In this document: one piece after another, positions 1 through 7,290 of the stretch
Numbering within the stretch: the stretch's first letter is position 1
Layout: each line of letters begins with the position of its first letter
Assembly: GCA_964630235.1 (NCBI GenBank)
Contig: CAZVUO010000005.1
Coordinates: 225,747-289,746, forward strand
From: JBFLYH01 sp964630235
GTDB lineage: Bacteria; Oederibacteriota; JAAXVQ01; JAUVAV01
Length of the DNA: 64,000 nt
Direction of reading: 5' to 3'
Notes under the pieces: model-generated
Told to the model about the DNA's origin: nothing
Databases searched by the model: none
Seen by the model: the letters and a program-made list of their open reading frames with translations, nothing else
Made by a program: the position numbers and the translations under genes

Positions 1-2
1 TC

Positions 3-1628
3 CAACTTCTGCCTTTAAACGATGTGGGCTTTAATTTTACCCCCTATGACGCCCAGAGTTCTTTGGCCCTGGATCCCATGTATTTAAGTCTGAAACACCT
101 CACGGGGATCCCCGTGGAAAAATTTTTCCCGCACATCGAGGAATTACGCAAACAATTTCCTCCCGGAGCCCCTCGGGTGGATTATGGGATAAAAAAAGCC
201 AAATTGGCATTGCTCCGAAGGATCTTCCAGTCCCAATCATGGGAAACGGCCTTGGCCTTTAATACCTTCAAACAGCAGCACGCCGGCTGGCTTACGGATT
301 ACGGCTGCTTTAAAGTTTTAAAAAGCCAGTATCATGAACAGCCATGGTGGGATTGGCCGGTTGAGTTCCGAAGAAAGAACACCGATGCCGTTCGAGCGCT
401 CTGCTGTGAGCAGACCTTGGAACTGGAGTTTCATTCCTGGCTGCAATGGCAGTTGTATGAACAATTCAAGCGCATGAAAACCCAGGCCCAAAATCACGGC
501 ATCCATATGATGGGGGATATTCCTTTTCTGGTCTCCCGGGACAGCACGGATGTATGGGCGCACCAGGAAAACTTCAAGCAGCGGCTGTCCGCCGGCGCTC
601 CGCCGGACATGTATCATGCCGAAGGCCAGCGCTGGGGGATGCCCCCTTATGACTGGGAAGCCATTGCGGCCACTGGATATGAGTATTTGATCGAGAAACT
701 CCAGTACGCGCAGAATTTTTACGATCTTTTCCGGATAGATCACTTTGTCGGTATTTTCAGGATATGGACTTTTCCGGCCGATGGCGGCGGAACAGGATCC
801 TTTGATCCGGCCGATCAAGACCGGTGGGAAGCCCACGGCACGGCCTTGCTGCGGATCATGCTCGCGCATACCCGCATGCTGCCTTGCGCAGAAGATCTGG
901 GGACGGTTCCGGAGTGTTCCTACCGCGTGCTGAAGCAATACGGCATTCCCGGCATGGACATTCAACGCTGGGAACGGGACTGGGAACAGACGTACGAATT
1001 CAAGCCGCCGGAGAGCTACCGGGCCCACGCGATGGCCATGCTCGCCACCCATGATATGCTGGATCTGCGGGGGTGGTGGGAACACGAGGCCGGCACTGTG
1101 GATGCCAGCGTATTCAGGCGCAAATGCCAGGACCGGGGACTCGACGCCGATCAGGTCATGGCCGCGGCTTTTGAGCCGGCCCCGCCCGAGACGGAGCGCC
1201 TCCGCTGGAAACAAAAGCTGCGTTCCAAGGAAGCCTGGCTCGAGATCCTCGGCCGTCCGGAGGATACGGTCAAGGATTTTGTCAGCCTCTTTCTGGGCAC
1301 TGCGTTCGAAAAGGAATTGTTCTGGAAATACCTTGCGCTGCCCGGAAAGCCGTCCGCCGGATTCACACCCGCGCTGGCCGAAGCCGTCTTGCTGAAAATC
1401 AATCAAACCGCGTCTGTTTTTTCCCTGCAACTGCTTACGGACTGGCTCTCTTTTACCGACCTTTTTTCAGCGGTACAATCGCAGGATTGCCGGATCAACC
1501 GTCCCGGGACCATCAGCCAGGACAATTGGACGCTCGTGATGCCCTTTGCCCTGGAACAGCTGCTGGATCATCCCGCGAATCCCCGCATTCGGCAGCTGCT
1601 CGAACGTACCCGGCGAACGGTCAGGTGA
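3..1628 (+). CDS. malQ: 4-alpha-glucanotransferase (amylomaltase, GH77), 5'-truncated by window edge
   Basis: The enzyme transfers alpha-1,4-glucan segments between malto-oligosaccharides in glycogen or maltodextrin metabolism, in the cytoplasm. The frame is open to the first base and the residues before the GTG at 24 (QLLPLND) match the conserved GH77 start of barrel, so the GTG is internal and the N-terminus lies outside the window. Three GH77 catalytic signatures are visible: RIDHF with the nucleophile Asp (nt 738-740), AEDLG with the acid/base Glu (nt about 888-902), and THDML with the third acidic residue (nt about 1048). The C-terminal part after nt 1150 is less conserved. The next gene starts 5 bp after the stop. 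Family assignment is secure; in vivo substrate (glycogen-derived or imported dextrin) is not shown by the sequence. Confidence 0.93.
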   Translation, partial: QLLPLNDVGFNFTPYDAQSSLALDPMYLSLKHLTGIPVEKFFPHIEELRKQFPPGAPRVDYGIKKAKLALLRRIFQSQSWETALAFNTFKQQHAGWLTDYGCFKVLKSQYHEQPWWDWPVEFRRKNTDAVRALCCEQTLELEFHSWLQWQLYEQFKRMKTQAQNHGIHMMGDIPFLVSRDSTDVWAHQENFKQRLSAGAPPDMYHAEGQRWGMPPYDWEAIAATGYEYLIEKLQYAQNFYDLFRIDHFVGIFRIWTFPADGGGTGSFDPADQDRWEAHGTALLRIMLAHTRMLPCAEDLGTVPECSYRVLKQYGIPGMDIQRWERDWEQTYEFKPPESYRAHAMAMLATHDMLDLRGWWEHEAGTVDASVFRRKCQDRGLDADQVMAAAFEPAPPETERLRWKQKLRSKEAWLEILGRPEDTVKDFVSLFLGTAFEKELFWKYLALPGKPSAGFTPALAEAVLLKINQTASVFSLQLLTDWLSFTDLFSAVQSQDCRINRPGTISQDNWTLVMPFALEQLLDHPANPRIRQLLERTRRTVR

Positions 1629-1633
1629 GCGGT

Positions 1634-1921
1634 ATGATGCGTTTTTGCTCCCGCTCTATCCATGGCGTGGCCCGCGGCGCAGCGGTTGTTCTGCTCCTGC
1701 TGCAGCTCAGTGTTCCCGCCGCCCGGGCTGCGGAACCTCCGGTGGAAAAAGCGGCCCAACCGCAAATTACCGTTCTGAACATCGCGCTGTTCTACGCCGG
1801 TTTGATCGGCGCGGTAATCGGCGCGAGCACCGGCTGGGTGACGTGGTTGATCATGCCCAGGATGGAGTCCCCCGGAACCACGCCATCGCAGCAGCCGCCA
1901 TCTGTTGTTCCCACCCCTTAA
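1634..1921 (+). CDS. small exported or membrane protein, unknown function
   Basis: I do not recognise this protein of about 95 residues. It begins MMRFCSRS, then has a hydrophobic stretch ending in an ARAAE-type signal-peptidase-like site (residues about 15-32). A second hydrophobic segment (NIALFYAGLIGAVIGASTGWVTWLI) follows, and the tail is rich in Pro, Ser and Thr. ATG 1634 or 1637 is preferred over the upstream start at 1487 because the longer version reads antisense-like residues across the end of malQ and lacks a signal. It sits 5 bp after malQ and 3 bp before the HEAT-repeat gene, so the three are probably co-transcribed. A single-pass periplasm-facing or inner-membrane protein is the most that can be said. 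Confidence 0.6.
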   Translation: MMRFCSRSIHGVARGAAVVLLLLQLSVPAARAAEPPVEKAAQPQITVLNIALFYAGLIGAVIGASTGWVTWLIMPRMESPGTTPSQQPPSVVPTP

Positions 1922-1924
1922 GGC

Positions 1925-2986
1925 ATGATCCCCGCGCGGGTTCGGCATCGTAACAGCCTTTGGCCGCGGAGTCTCGTGTCCGCAGGCGTCCGGGGGTTTA
2001 TAGTCTGCGGCGCGTTGGTACTGCCGAACGCCGCGTATCGGGCGGACGCCCGTGCCACTTCCGGTCGTACCGCCGCTGAACTTGAAACGCCGTACAGCTG
2101 GGAGAATCGTGAACATCCGGGAACCGTCACGCCGAGCCGGACGCCCCCCCTTCCTGCTCCGCAGAAATATGAGGCCAGCCCCGATGTCTCCCGTCAGGAA
2201 TCATTTTATGAACAATACTTCCGGAAAGGGAAGCGCGTCTCCGGACCGGACCTGCCAACCCTGCCCCTGACTCCTCAACCCATCGCCACCCGCGTGCCGA
2301 AACCAAAACCCCGCCCCGCCGCGGCCCCGGCCGACCGCCAGAACGAGGAGATTGCGGCCTTGGTGCATGATTTGGGCGCCGAACCGCACCGGCGCAAAGC
2401 CGCCGTGGAACGTCTGTCCACGATCGGTTCCGCGGCGATCCCCGCTTTGCGGCGGGCGTTGAAGGATTCCTATAAATTCACGCGTCAGGGTGCGCTCGAG
2501 GCGCTGGGGTACATCCATTCGCCGGAGACGCTGCCGGCGATTCTTCAGTGCCTGGACGATCCTCAGGAGAATGTGCGCGCGGAAGCGATCAAAGCCCTGG
2601 CGCGCCTGAAGCATCGGCCGGCCGCCGAGGCCATTGCCGCGCGACTTAAAGATTCACAGCCGCGGGTGCGCCGCGAAGCTGTCCTGGCCTTGGGCCGGGT
2701 CAAGGGCCGTGTGGCGCAGGAAGCGCTCTTGAACGCGGCGCGCGAAAATATCCCGGAAATACGAGTTCTGGCGTGTGAAGAACTGTCCTCCTTCCCTGGT
2801 CCGGAAACCCTGCGTGCGCTGCTGGCGGCCACGGCTGATCCGGACCGCGATACGCAACTGGCCGCGATTCGGTCTTTGGGAGAGCTCGGCGATCCGGCCG
2901 CGCGTTCCCGCCTCAAAACCTTGAGTCAGGACGGCAACCGCATGGTGCGCCAGGCCGCCCGGCAAGCCCTGGACAATTTGGAATGA
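1925..2986 (+). CDS. exported HEAT-repeat protein
   Basis: This 353-residue protein has an N-terminal hydrophobic stretch (residues about 18-40, signal peptide or anchor). A Pro-rich low-complexity linker (about 55-130) follows, then five or six HEAT/PBS-lyase-like helical repeats (about 135-353). The repeats show the recurring pattern 'I..L...L.D....R..A..AL..I' (for example ALEALGYIHSPETLPAIL and AVLALGRVKG). HEAT repeats form protein-binding solenoids, so a scaffold role in the cell envelope is likely, with no enzymatic motif visible. The start is uncertain: ATG 1925 has a purine stretch directly adjacent, while a GTG at 1976 would also give a signal-like N-terminus. The stop overlaps the next start (ATGA at 2983). 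Confidence 0.8.
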   Translation: MIPARVRHRNSLWPRSLVSAGVRGFIVCGALVLPNAAYRADARATSGRTAAELETPYSWENREHPGTVTPSRTPPLPAPQKYEASPDVSRQESFYEQYFRKGKRVSGPDLPTLPLTPQPIATRVPKPKPRPAAAPADRQNEEIAALVHDLGAEPHRRKAAVERLSTIGSAAIPALRRALKDSYKFTRQGALEALGYIHSPETLPAILQCLDDPQENVRAEAIKALARLKHRPAAEAIAARLKDSQPRVRREAVLALGRVKGRVAQEALLNAARENIPEIRVLACEELSSFPGPETLRALLAATADPDRDTQLAAIRSLGELGDPAARSRLKTLSQDGNRMVRQAARQALDNLE

Positions 2987-4131
2987 CGGATTCCGCCGTT
3001 CCGTCCCTGCTCGTAAACCTTCAAGCGGACTGGGACGCCGCGGCGCCCCGCCTGGCGGCGGCCCGGCGTCTGGCGCTTGACCTCGAAAGCAACGGATATT
3101 TCCGTTATCCGGAACGGATCTGCCTCCTGCAGATCGCGCTGCCGGGACAAATTTATTTGGTGGATCCCCTGAACGTCCGCGATTTACGCGTCTTGGGACC
3201 GGTCTTGGCGGATTCCGGCTGTCTCAAGATCATGCACGCGTGCGACAACGATCTACGCGTGCTGGACCGCGATTATGGGTTTCGCGTCCGGCCGATTTAT
3301 GACACGGCCATCGCCGCCCGTTTTCTGGGGCTGGAGCGGCTGGGATTGGCCACGGTGGTTGAAACCCTGCTGGGCTTCTCACTGCCCAAAACCAAAGCCC
3401 TCCAGCGCCAGGATTGGACCGTGCGCCCCCTGGCCCTGTCTTCGCTTGCGTATGCCGCAGGCGATGTGGCCCATCTGTTCGCTTTGCACGACGAGCTGGA
3501 ACGGCGCCTGCGCCTGCTCGGCCGTTCCGAATGGGTGCGGGAGGAATGCGAGCGCCTGGAATCCATCCGACGCGCCCCCGAGCCGTCGCCTGAAGAGCGG
3601 ATTTGGTCCGTGTCCGGCAGCCGCGCGCTCACTGACCGCGAACGCGCGGTGCTTTTGGAGCTGACGCAGTGGCGGGCCCGGCTGTGCCAGCAATTGGACC
3701 GGGCACCGTTCCGCGTCATCGGCGACGAGATCCTGCTGGCGCTGGCGCGCGATCCCAACCAGAATCTCAGTACCATGAACGCACTCCGCGGCCTGCGCGC
3801 CACGGGAGCGCTCACGTCCCTCCGCCAGGCTTTGCGCCAGGGGCGGCTGGCGCGTCCGGTTCCTCTGCCTAAATCAGAGGGATCCCGCCGGTCACGGCCC
3901 TCGCCAAAATATCTTGTCCGCCTGAAGGCGTTAAAATCCTGGCGGGTGTCTAAAGGGCAGGAACTCATGCTGGATCCGGCCGCTCTCTGGCCACTATCCA
4001 GTCTTGAACGGATGGCGGACAGCCTGCAGGTGGAATCGCCCAATCAGGAAATCCGCCGCTGGCAGCACCGCCTGTTCTCCCCGGAGTTGGAGACGCTTTT
4101 GGAACAACTCCGCTCCGTGTCCCCCTCATGA
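2983..4131 (+). CDS. rnd: ribonuclease D-like 3'-5' exonuclease with HRDC domain
   Basis: This is a DEDD-family 3'-5' exoribonuclease that in well-studied bacteria trims the 3' ends of tRNA and other structured RNAs. Visible motifs: Exo I 'LALDLESNG' (residues about 29-37), Exo II 'HACDNDLRVL' (about 86-95) and Exo III with 'YAAGDVAHL' (about 158-166), giving the four acidic metal ligands. An HRDC-like helical domain follows (about 220-295), and the protein ends with a less conserved helical tail. Length 382 is usual for RNase D. The start is set by the ATGA overlap with the upstream HEAT gene, indicating translational coupling. Confidence 0.9.
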   Translation: MTDSAVPSLLVNLQADWDAAAPRLAAARRLALDLESNGYFRYPERICLLQIALPGQIYLVDPLNVRDLRVLGPVLADSGCLKIMHACDNDLRVLDRDYGFRVRPIYDTAIAARFLGLERLGLATVVETLLGFSLPKTKALQRQDWTVRPLALSSLAYAAGDVAHLFALHDELERRLRLLGRSEWVREECERLESIRRAPEPSPEERIWSVSGSRALTDRERAVLLELTQWRARLCQQLDRAPFRVIGDEILLALARDPNQNLSTMNALRGLRATGALTSLRQALRQGRLARPVPLPKSEGSRRSRPSPKYLVRLKALKSWRVSKGQELMLDPAALWPLSSLERMADSLQVESPNQEIRRWQHRLFSPELETLLEQLRSVSPS

Positions 4132-4162
4132 ACGCCGGCAGGAAGGAAGGGAGCGCCGCATC

Positions 4163-4777
4163 ATGTCCGACCGTCTCGGCCGCCGCAGTTTTTCCGCCTT
4201 GTGCCTCGCCTGGATTTGGCTGGTCATTTCCGGGGCCGTTCAGGCTGAAACGGTTCCCGCGGAAACCCAGGACGCCTTGAGGGCGTTTCTCGTCGCGGGC
4301 AACATCCCGGAGTGCGTTTATGTCTCGGCGTTGCGCGTGCGGCAAGATCATCGCGCCCTGGCATGGTACGAACAGACCGGAAACGAGGAGCGCCGCGAAA
4401 ACCTCAGGGAGCGGCCGATCCTGGCGGCGACCGATCCCACGGGTCCTTTCGTCCGCGGCCGGGAAGTCATCGCCCGCGTTGAGCGAAACAAAGACCTGGA
4501 GATCCACGTCAGCCTCGAGCGCGTCAGCCTCAACCCCGACGGGTTGAGCGTCAACAGAACGCCGCTCGAGGTTTTATATGTATACTTTGTTCCCGGCCAG
4601 GAGGTCGAACACCGATTGCTCGGCACGGACGGGAGCTTCCGGATCTCCGTCCCTGCCTCCCCCTATTGCCGCCGGGTGCGCTGCCAAATCCGTACCGGAG
4701 ATGAACGCCATGAACTGTGGGTCACTTTTCTCAACCGCCGCCTGCCCGTGACCCTGATCCGCGGGACCCAAGAATAA
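4163..4777 (+). CDS. secreted protein of unknown function
   Basis: This 204-residue protein is not recognised. Starting at ATG 4163 it has a charged N-terminus (MSDRLGRRS), a hydrophobic core (FSALCLAWIWLVISGAV) and a plausible cleavage site at VQA-ET, so it should be exported. The remainder is predicted mixed or beta-rich, with two Cys (CRRVRC) near the C-terminus that could form a disulfide. ATG 4163 is preferred over the longer start at 4004 because GGAAGGAAGG (nt 4141-4150) is a good ribosome-binding site and the longer form overlaps rnd without a signal peptide. It follows rnd by 31 bp, and a new promoter begins after it. Confidence 0.65.
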   Translation: MSDRLGRRSFSALCLAWIWLVISGAVQAETVPAETQDALRAFLVAGNIPECVYVSALRVRQDHRALAWYEQTGNEERRENLRERPILAATDPTGPFVRGREVIARVERNKDLEIHVSLERVSLNPDGLSVNRTPLEVLYVYFVPGQEVEHRLLGTDGSFRISVPASPYCRRVRCQIRTGDERHELWVTFLNRRLPVTLIRGTQE

Positions 4778-4812
4778 TCCGGCGGCCGAACATCCCCCCG
4801 TTTGCTTTCGAT

Positions 4813-4841
4813 TTGACAGCCTTCACAAACCTCTATAGAAT
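4813..4841 (+). promoter_or_regulatory. sigma70-like promoter for glutaredoxin/FTR genes
   Basis: TTGACA (4813-4818), a 17-bp spacer and TAGAAT (4836-4841) form a near-consensus housekeeping promoter. Transcription would start about 4848, just before the AAGGAGG ribosome-binding site (4850-4856) of the glutaredoxin gene, giving a very short leader. Confidence 0.75.
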
Positions 4842-4861
4842 AAGCGGCCAAGGAGGCGACC

Positions 4862-5113
4862 ATGAAAATTAAATTCTTTTCCCTCTCGACCTGCATCTGG
4901 TGCCGCAAAACCCGAACTTACCTGGACGAGAACGGCATCCGCTACGAGGAAGTCACCGTTGACCAGCTGACGGGCGCGCCCCGGGAGAAAGCCTTGCAGG
5001 ACCTCTCCCGTCACAATCCCAACAAGAGTTTTCCCACGCTCGTGTTTGAAAACGGCAAAGTCGTGGTCGGGTTCAAACCCGAAGACATCCGCGAAGCGCT
5101 TAAAAACGCATGA
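4862..5113 (+). CDS. glutaredoxin-like (NrdH/Grx-type) thiol oxidoreductase
   Basis: This 83-residue single-domain thioredoxin-fold protein has a CIWC active site (residues 11-14), a cis-Pro in 'SFPTLVF' (about 58-64) and the C-terminal 'VVGFKPEDI' helix typical of small glutaredoxin/NrdH proteins. It would act as a cytoplasmic dithiol electron carrier. AAGGAGG at 4850-4856 fixes the start. The stop overlaps the next start by 4 bp, so it is translationally coupled to the ferredoxin:thioredoxin reductase-like protein. The natural inference is that the reductase reduces this CIWC protein with electrons from ferredoxin or rubredoxin. Confidence 0.88.
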   Translation: MKIKFFSLSTCIWCRKTRTYLDENGIRYEEVTVDQLTGAPREKALQDLSRHNPNKSFPTLVFENGKVVVGFKPEDIREALKNA

Positions 5114-5553
5114 CGGACCCCAGCGCGGTTGCTCAGCTGCGCGCGACTTTGGAAAAGCGCCGCGGCTATTCCCTCAATCCCGATGCCGGCATGACAGATC
5201 CCCTGCTGGAAAGTCTGCTCATCAACACCGACCGGTATGGCTATGCTTTTTGTCCGTGCCGTTTGGCCACCGGTAAGTATGAGGAAGACCGGGATTTGAT
5301 CTGTCCGTGCGATTATCGCGACCAGGACATTGATGAATACGGCACCTGCTACTGCGGGTTGTACGTCAGCCGCGAGGTGGTCATGGGCAAAAAGACCGTG
5401 GAGTCCATACCGGAGCGGCGGGGAACCCCGCCCTCGCCCCTCAAACTCTGGCGGTGCACGGTTTGCGGGTATTTATGCGTCCGTCCGAACCCGCCGGATG
5501 TGTGTCCCATTTGCGGCGTAACACATGACCGATTCGAGCCTTATACGCTTTAA
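5110..5553 (+). CDS. ferredoxin:thioredoxin reductase catalytic chain fused to a rubredoxin-like domain
   Basis: The N-terminal part (residues about 5-105) carries the FTR catalytic-subunit pattern CPC...CPC...CYC (Cys motifs at about 48-50, 65-67 and 80-82). In plant and cyanobacterial enzymes these residues bind a 4Fe-4S cluster and form the redox-active disulfide. Here the third motif has Tyr where CHC is usual. A C-terminal rubredoxin-like zinc/iron knuckle follows (CTVCGY about 117-122, CPICGV about 134-139). Together they suggest a one-polypeptide chain that takes electrons from a ferredoxin-type donor through the rubredoxin-like site and reduces the adjacent CIWC glutaredoxin. No variable FTR subunit is seen, as usual for anaerobic bacteria. 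It is the second gene of the 4.86-5.55 kb pair. Confidence 0.88.
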   Translation: MTDPSAVAQLRATLEKRRGYSLNPDAGMTDPLLESLLINTDRYGYAFCPCRLATGKYEEDRDLICPCDYRDQDIDEYGTCYCGLYVSREVVMGKKTVESIPERRGTPPSPLKLWRCTVCGYLCVRPNPPDVCPICGVTHDRFEPYTL

Positions 5554-5577
5554 GCTCCGCCCCGCGCACGCTCCGGC

Positions 5578-5606
5578 TTGACAGCCCCTCCGCCATAAGC
5601 TAACAT
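5578..5606 (+). promoter_or_regulatory. sigma70-like promoter for the BamE-like lipoprotein gene
   Basis: TTGACA (5578-5583), 17 bp, then TAACAT (5601-5606). The possible ATG at 5605 lies inside the -10 element, which argues that the real start of the downstream gene is ATG 5635, preceded by GGAAAGGGG (about 5619-5627). Confidence 0.7.
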
Positions 5607-5634
5607 GATTAATCCGTCGGAAAGGGGCATTGCC

Positions 5635-5955
5635 ATGACCCGTTTCATGCTGGGAGTGTGCTGGTGTTTGCTGCTCGGGTTCGTCGCCGGCTGCGTCACG
5701 GTCGGACGGCCGGTCCCGTGGGAAGCAGCCTCGCACATCGTGATCGGCCAGACGACGCGCGCGGACATCGAAGAACGACTTGGCCCGCCGTACCGTACCG
5801 GTCTAGATTCCGGCCTGCCCAGCGTCACGTATCTGCATTACCGCCTGGGGCTTTTTTCCGAACCCGTCACCACGGACCTGACCATCGTGTATACGCCGGA
5901 CGGGCATGTGAAATCTTATACGTTCAACAGCAATCAGAGCCCGGAAGAAGAATGA
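5635..5955 (+). CDS. SmpA/OmlA (BamE)-like outer-membrane lipoprotein
   Basis: The protein has 106 residues from ATG 5635. It begins with a lipoprotein signal peptide: hydrophobic core, then lipobox VAGC with the lipidated Cys at about residue 21. The mature part contains the SmpA/OmlA signature 'IGQTTRADIEERLGPP', a beta strand pair and a C-terminal 'YTPDGHVKSYTF' strand. In proteobacteria BamE assists the Bam complex that inserts outer-membrane beta-barrels, but many bacteria carry several stand-alone paralogues, so a direct Bam role is not proven here. It has its own promoter and no close partner. Confidence 0.78.
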   Translation: MTRFMLGVCWCLLLGFVAGCVTVGRPVPWEAASHIVIGQTTRADIEERLGPPYRTGLDSGLPSVTYLHYRLGLFSEPVTTDLTIVYTPDGHVKSYTFNSNQSPEEE

Positions 5956-6003
5956 AGCCCCCGCTTGCCCGAATGGACGCCCAGGTGTCCGGGAGGTTTT
6001 GAG

Positions 6004-7239
6004 ATGGCGATTTCGTTGCATCCGCTTCTGACGGCGCGTTATCACACCGGGTACCGGACCATGGTTTTTTCCGGCGGGTGGGGCAGATGGCAAACCGATC
6101 CCAAGCATCTCCTGCCTGAATATCACCACGATCCGGAACGGCTGCTTCCCAACGGCGAAAGAGACATCGCGTCGGTTTACATGCCGATCGTCGGCGCGTA
6201 CGATTCAGGCGATCCGGACCTGTGCGAGTATCACATTTTGCTGGCGAAGAGCGCCGGCATAGACGGATTCCTGGTGGATTGGTACGGCCCGGAGCACGCC
6301 GGCGCGGCGGCGCAGAACGACGCGCAGGTGCAAACCCTCATCCACATGGCGGAAACGCTGGAATTTAAAATCGCCCTGGTTTTTTTCGACAGCGCGTGTT
6401 TTCCGCCGTCACAGCCATCCATCACCAGTCGGGATCACGCCCTGGCCGCAGCCCAAAACGCCCTGAAATACGCCCAGGACAAATATTTTTCCTCTCCCGC
6501 GTATTTGCGCTGGCAGGGCCGGCCTCTCCTGACGCTCCAGAACAGCGGTCAGGTCGCCGCGCCGGAATGGTCCACGCCTTTTTTCACGGCCGTCGAATGG
6601 GACAAGATCCGTTCGGGATTAAAGGAAAATATTTTTTTGATCCAAAATTATCTTCCGGGCCAGACAGACCTGGATTTTACCGATTGGGACAGCGTCTGTC
6701 CCGGATTTCCAACGTACCTGGGAGAATATGACACCGACGAAAAATTTTGGGAAAAATGCGCCGCCGCGCTGGGCAAAAAACGCTATCAGCTCATCAGCGG
6801 GTTGGTGACCCCGGGGTATGACGACCGCGGGTGCGGCGGACGCGAGAGCAACAAACCGCAGGTCGTTTCCCGGCGGCAGGGAGAAAAATATTCCGCCACC
6901 TGGGAGGACAATCTCGCCCAAGGGGCCCAGTTCATCCAGATCGGCACGTGGAACGATCACAACTGCGGGAGCGGCATCGAACCCGTCAAGGAACTCCTGC
7001 TGCATAAAAATGCCGCGGTGCCGGGCTGGGGATACCGCGAAGTGCTGACCACCCGGGAATATACGCTCCGTTTCCGCCAGCATAAATTGTGGCCCCTGCC
7101 GGCTATTTTTCTGCCGGAGCGGCTTTACCGGTTGCGCAAGAGCGGCGCCCCCGCATCCCGTGGGGACCGGATCCGCCTCTACCTGCTGGAGGGAGACATC
7201 ACCGGCTCTTCACTGGGTCTTGAACACGCAGGCGTATAG
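6004..7239 (+). CDS. GH99/WbsX-like glycoside hydrolase-type protein
   Basis: This protein of 411 residues resembles glycoside hydrolase family 99 / WbsX-like TIM-barrel proteins. Signatures are 'YMPIVGAYDSGDPDL' (residues about 59-73), 'AGIDGFLVDWYG' (about 85-96), 'YLRWQGRPLL' and the late 'QIGTWNDHN' strand. Known GH99 enzymes are endo-alpha-mannosidases; the substrate here is unknown. No signal peptide is seen, so it may act in the cytoplasm, or the start is misjudged. ATG 6004 is chosen because GGGAGG lies 6 to 12 bp upstream; an earlier in-frame ATG (5965) lacks a site. It lies 48 bp after the lipoprotein gene. Confidence 0.75.
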   Translation: MAISLHPLLTARYHTGYRTMVFSGGWGRWQTDPKHLLPEYHHDPERLLPNGERDIASVYMPIVGAYDSGDPDLCEYHILLAKSAGIDGFLVDWYGPEHAGAAAQNDAQVQTLIHMAETLEFKIALVFFDSACFPPSQPSITSRDHALAAAQNALKYAQDKYFSSPAYLRWQGRPLLTLQNSGQVAAPEWSTPFFTAVEWDKIRSGLKENIFLIQNYLPGQTDLDFTDWDSVCPGFPTYLGEYDTDEKFWEKCAAALGKKRYQLISGLVTPGYDDRGCGGRESNKPQVVSRRQGEKYSATWEDNLAQGAQFIQIGTWNDHNCGSGIEPVKELLLHKNAAVPGWGYREVLTTREYTLRFRQHKLWPLPAIFLPERLYRLRKSGAPASRGDRIRLYLLEGDITGSSLGLEHAGV

Positions 7240-7290
7240 CTTTTATCGCAAAGATCGGAAGCATATTCGTCCACTCCTGACGAGACTGAC

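Noticed and set aside
24..26. GTG 24 as the malQ start
   Set aside because: The upstream in-frame residues match conserved GH77 sequence, so the gene begins before the window.
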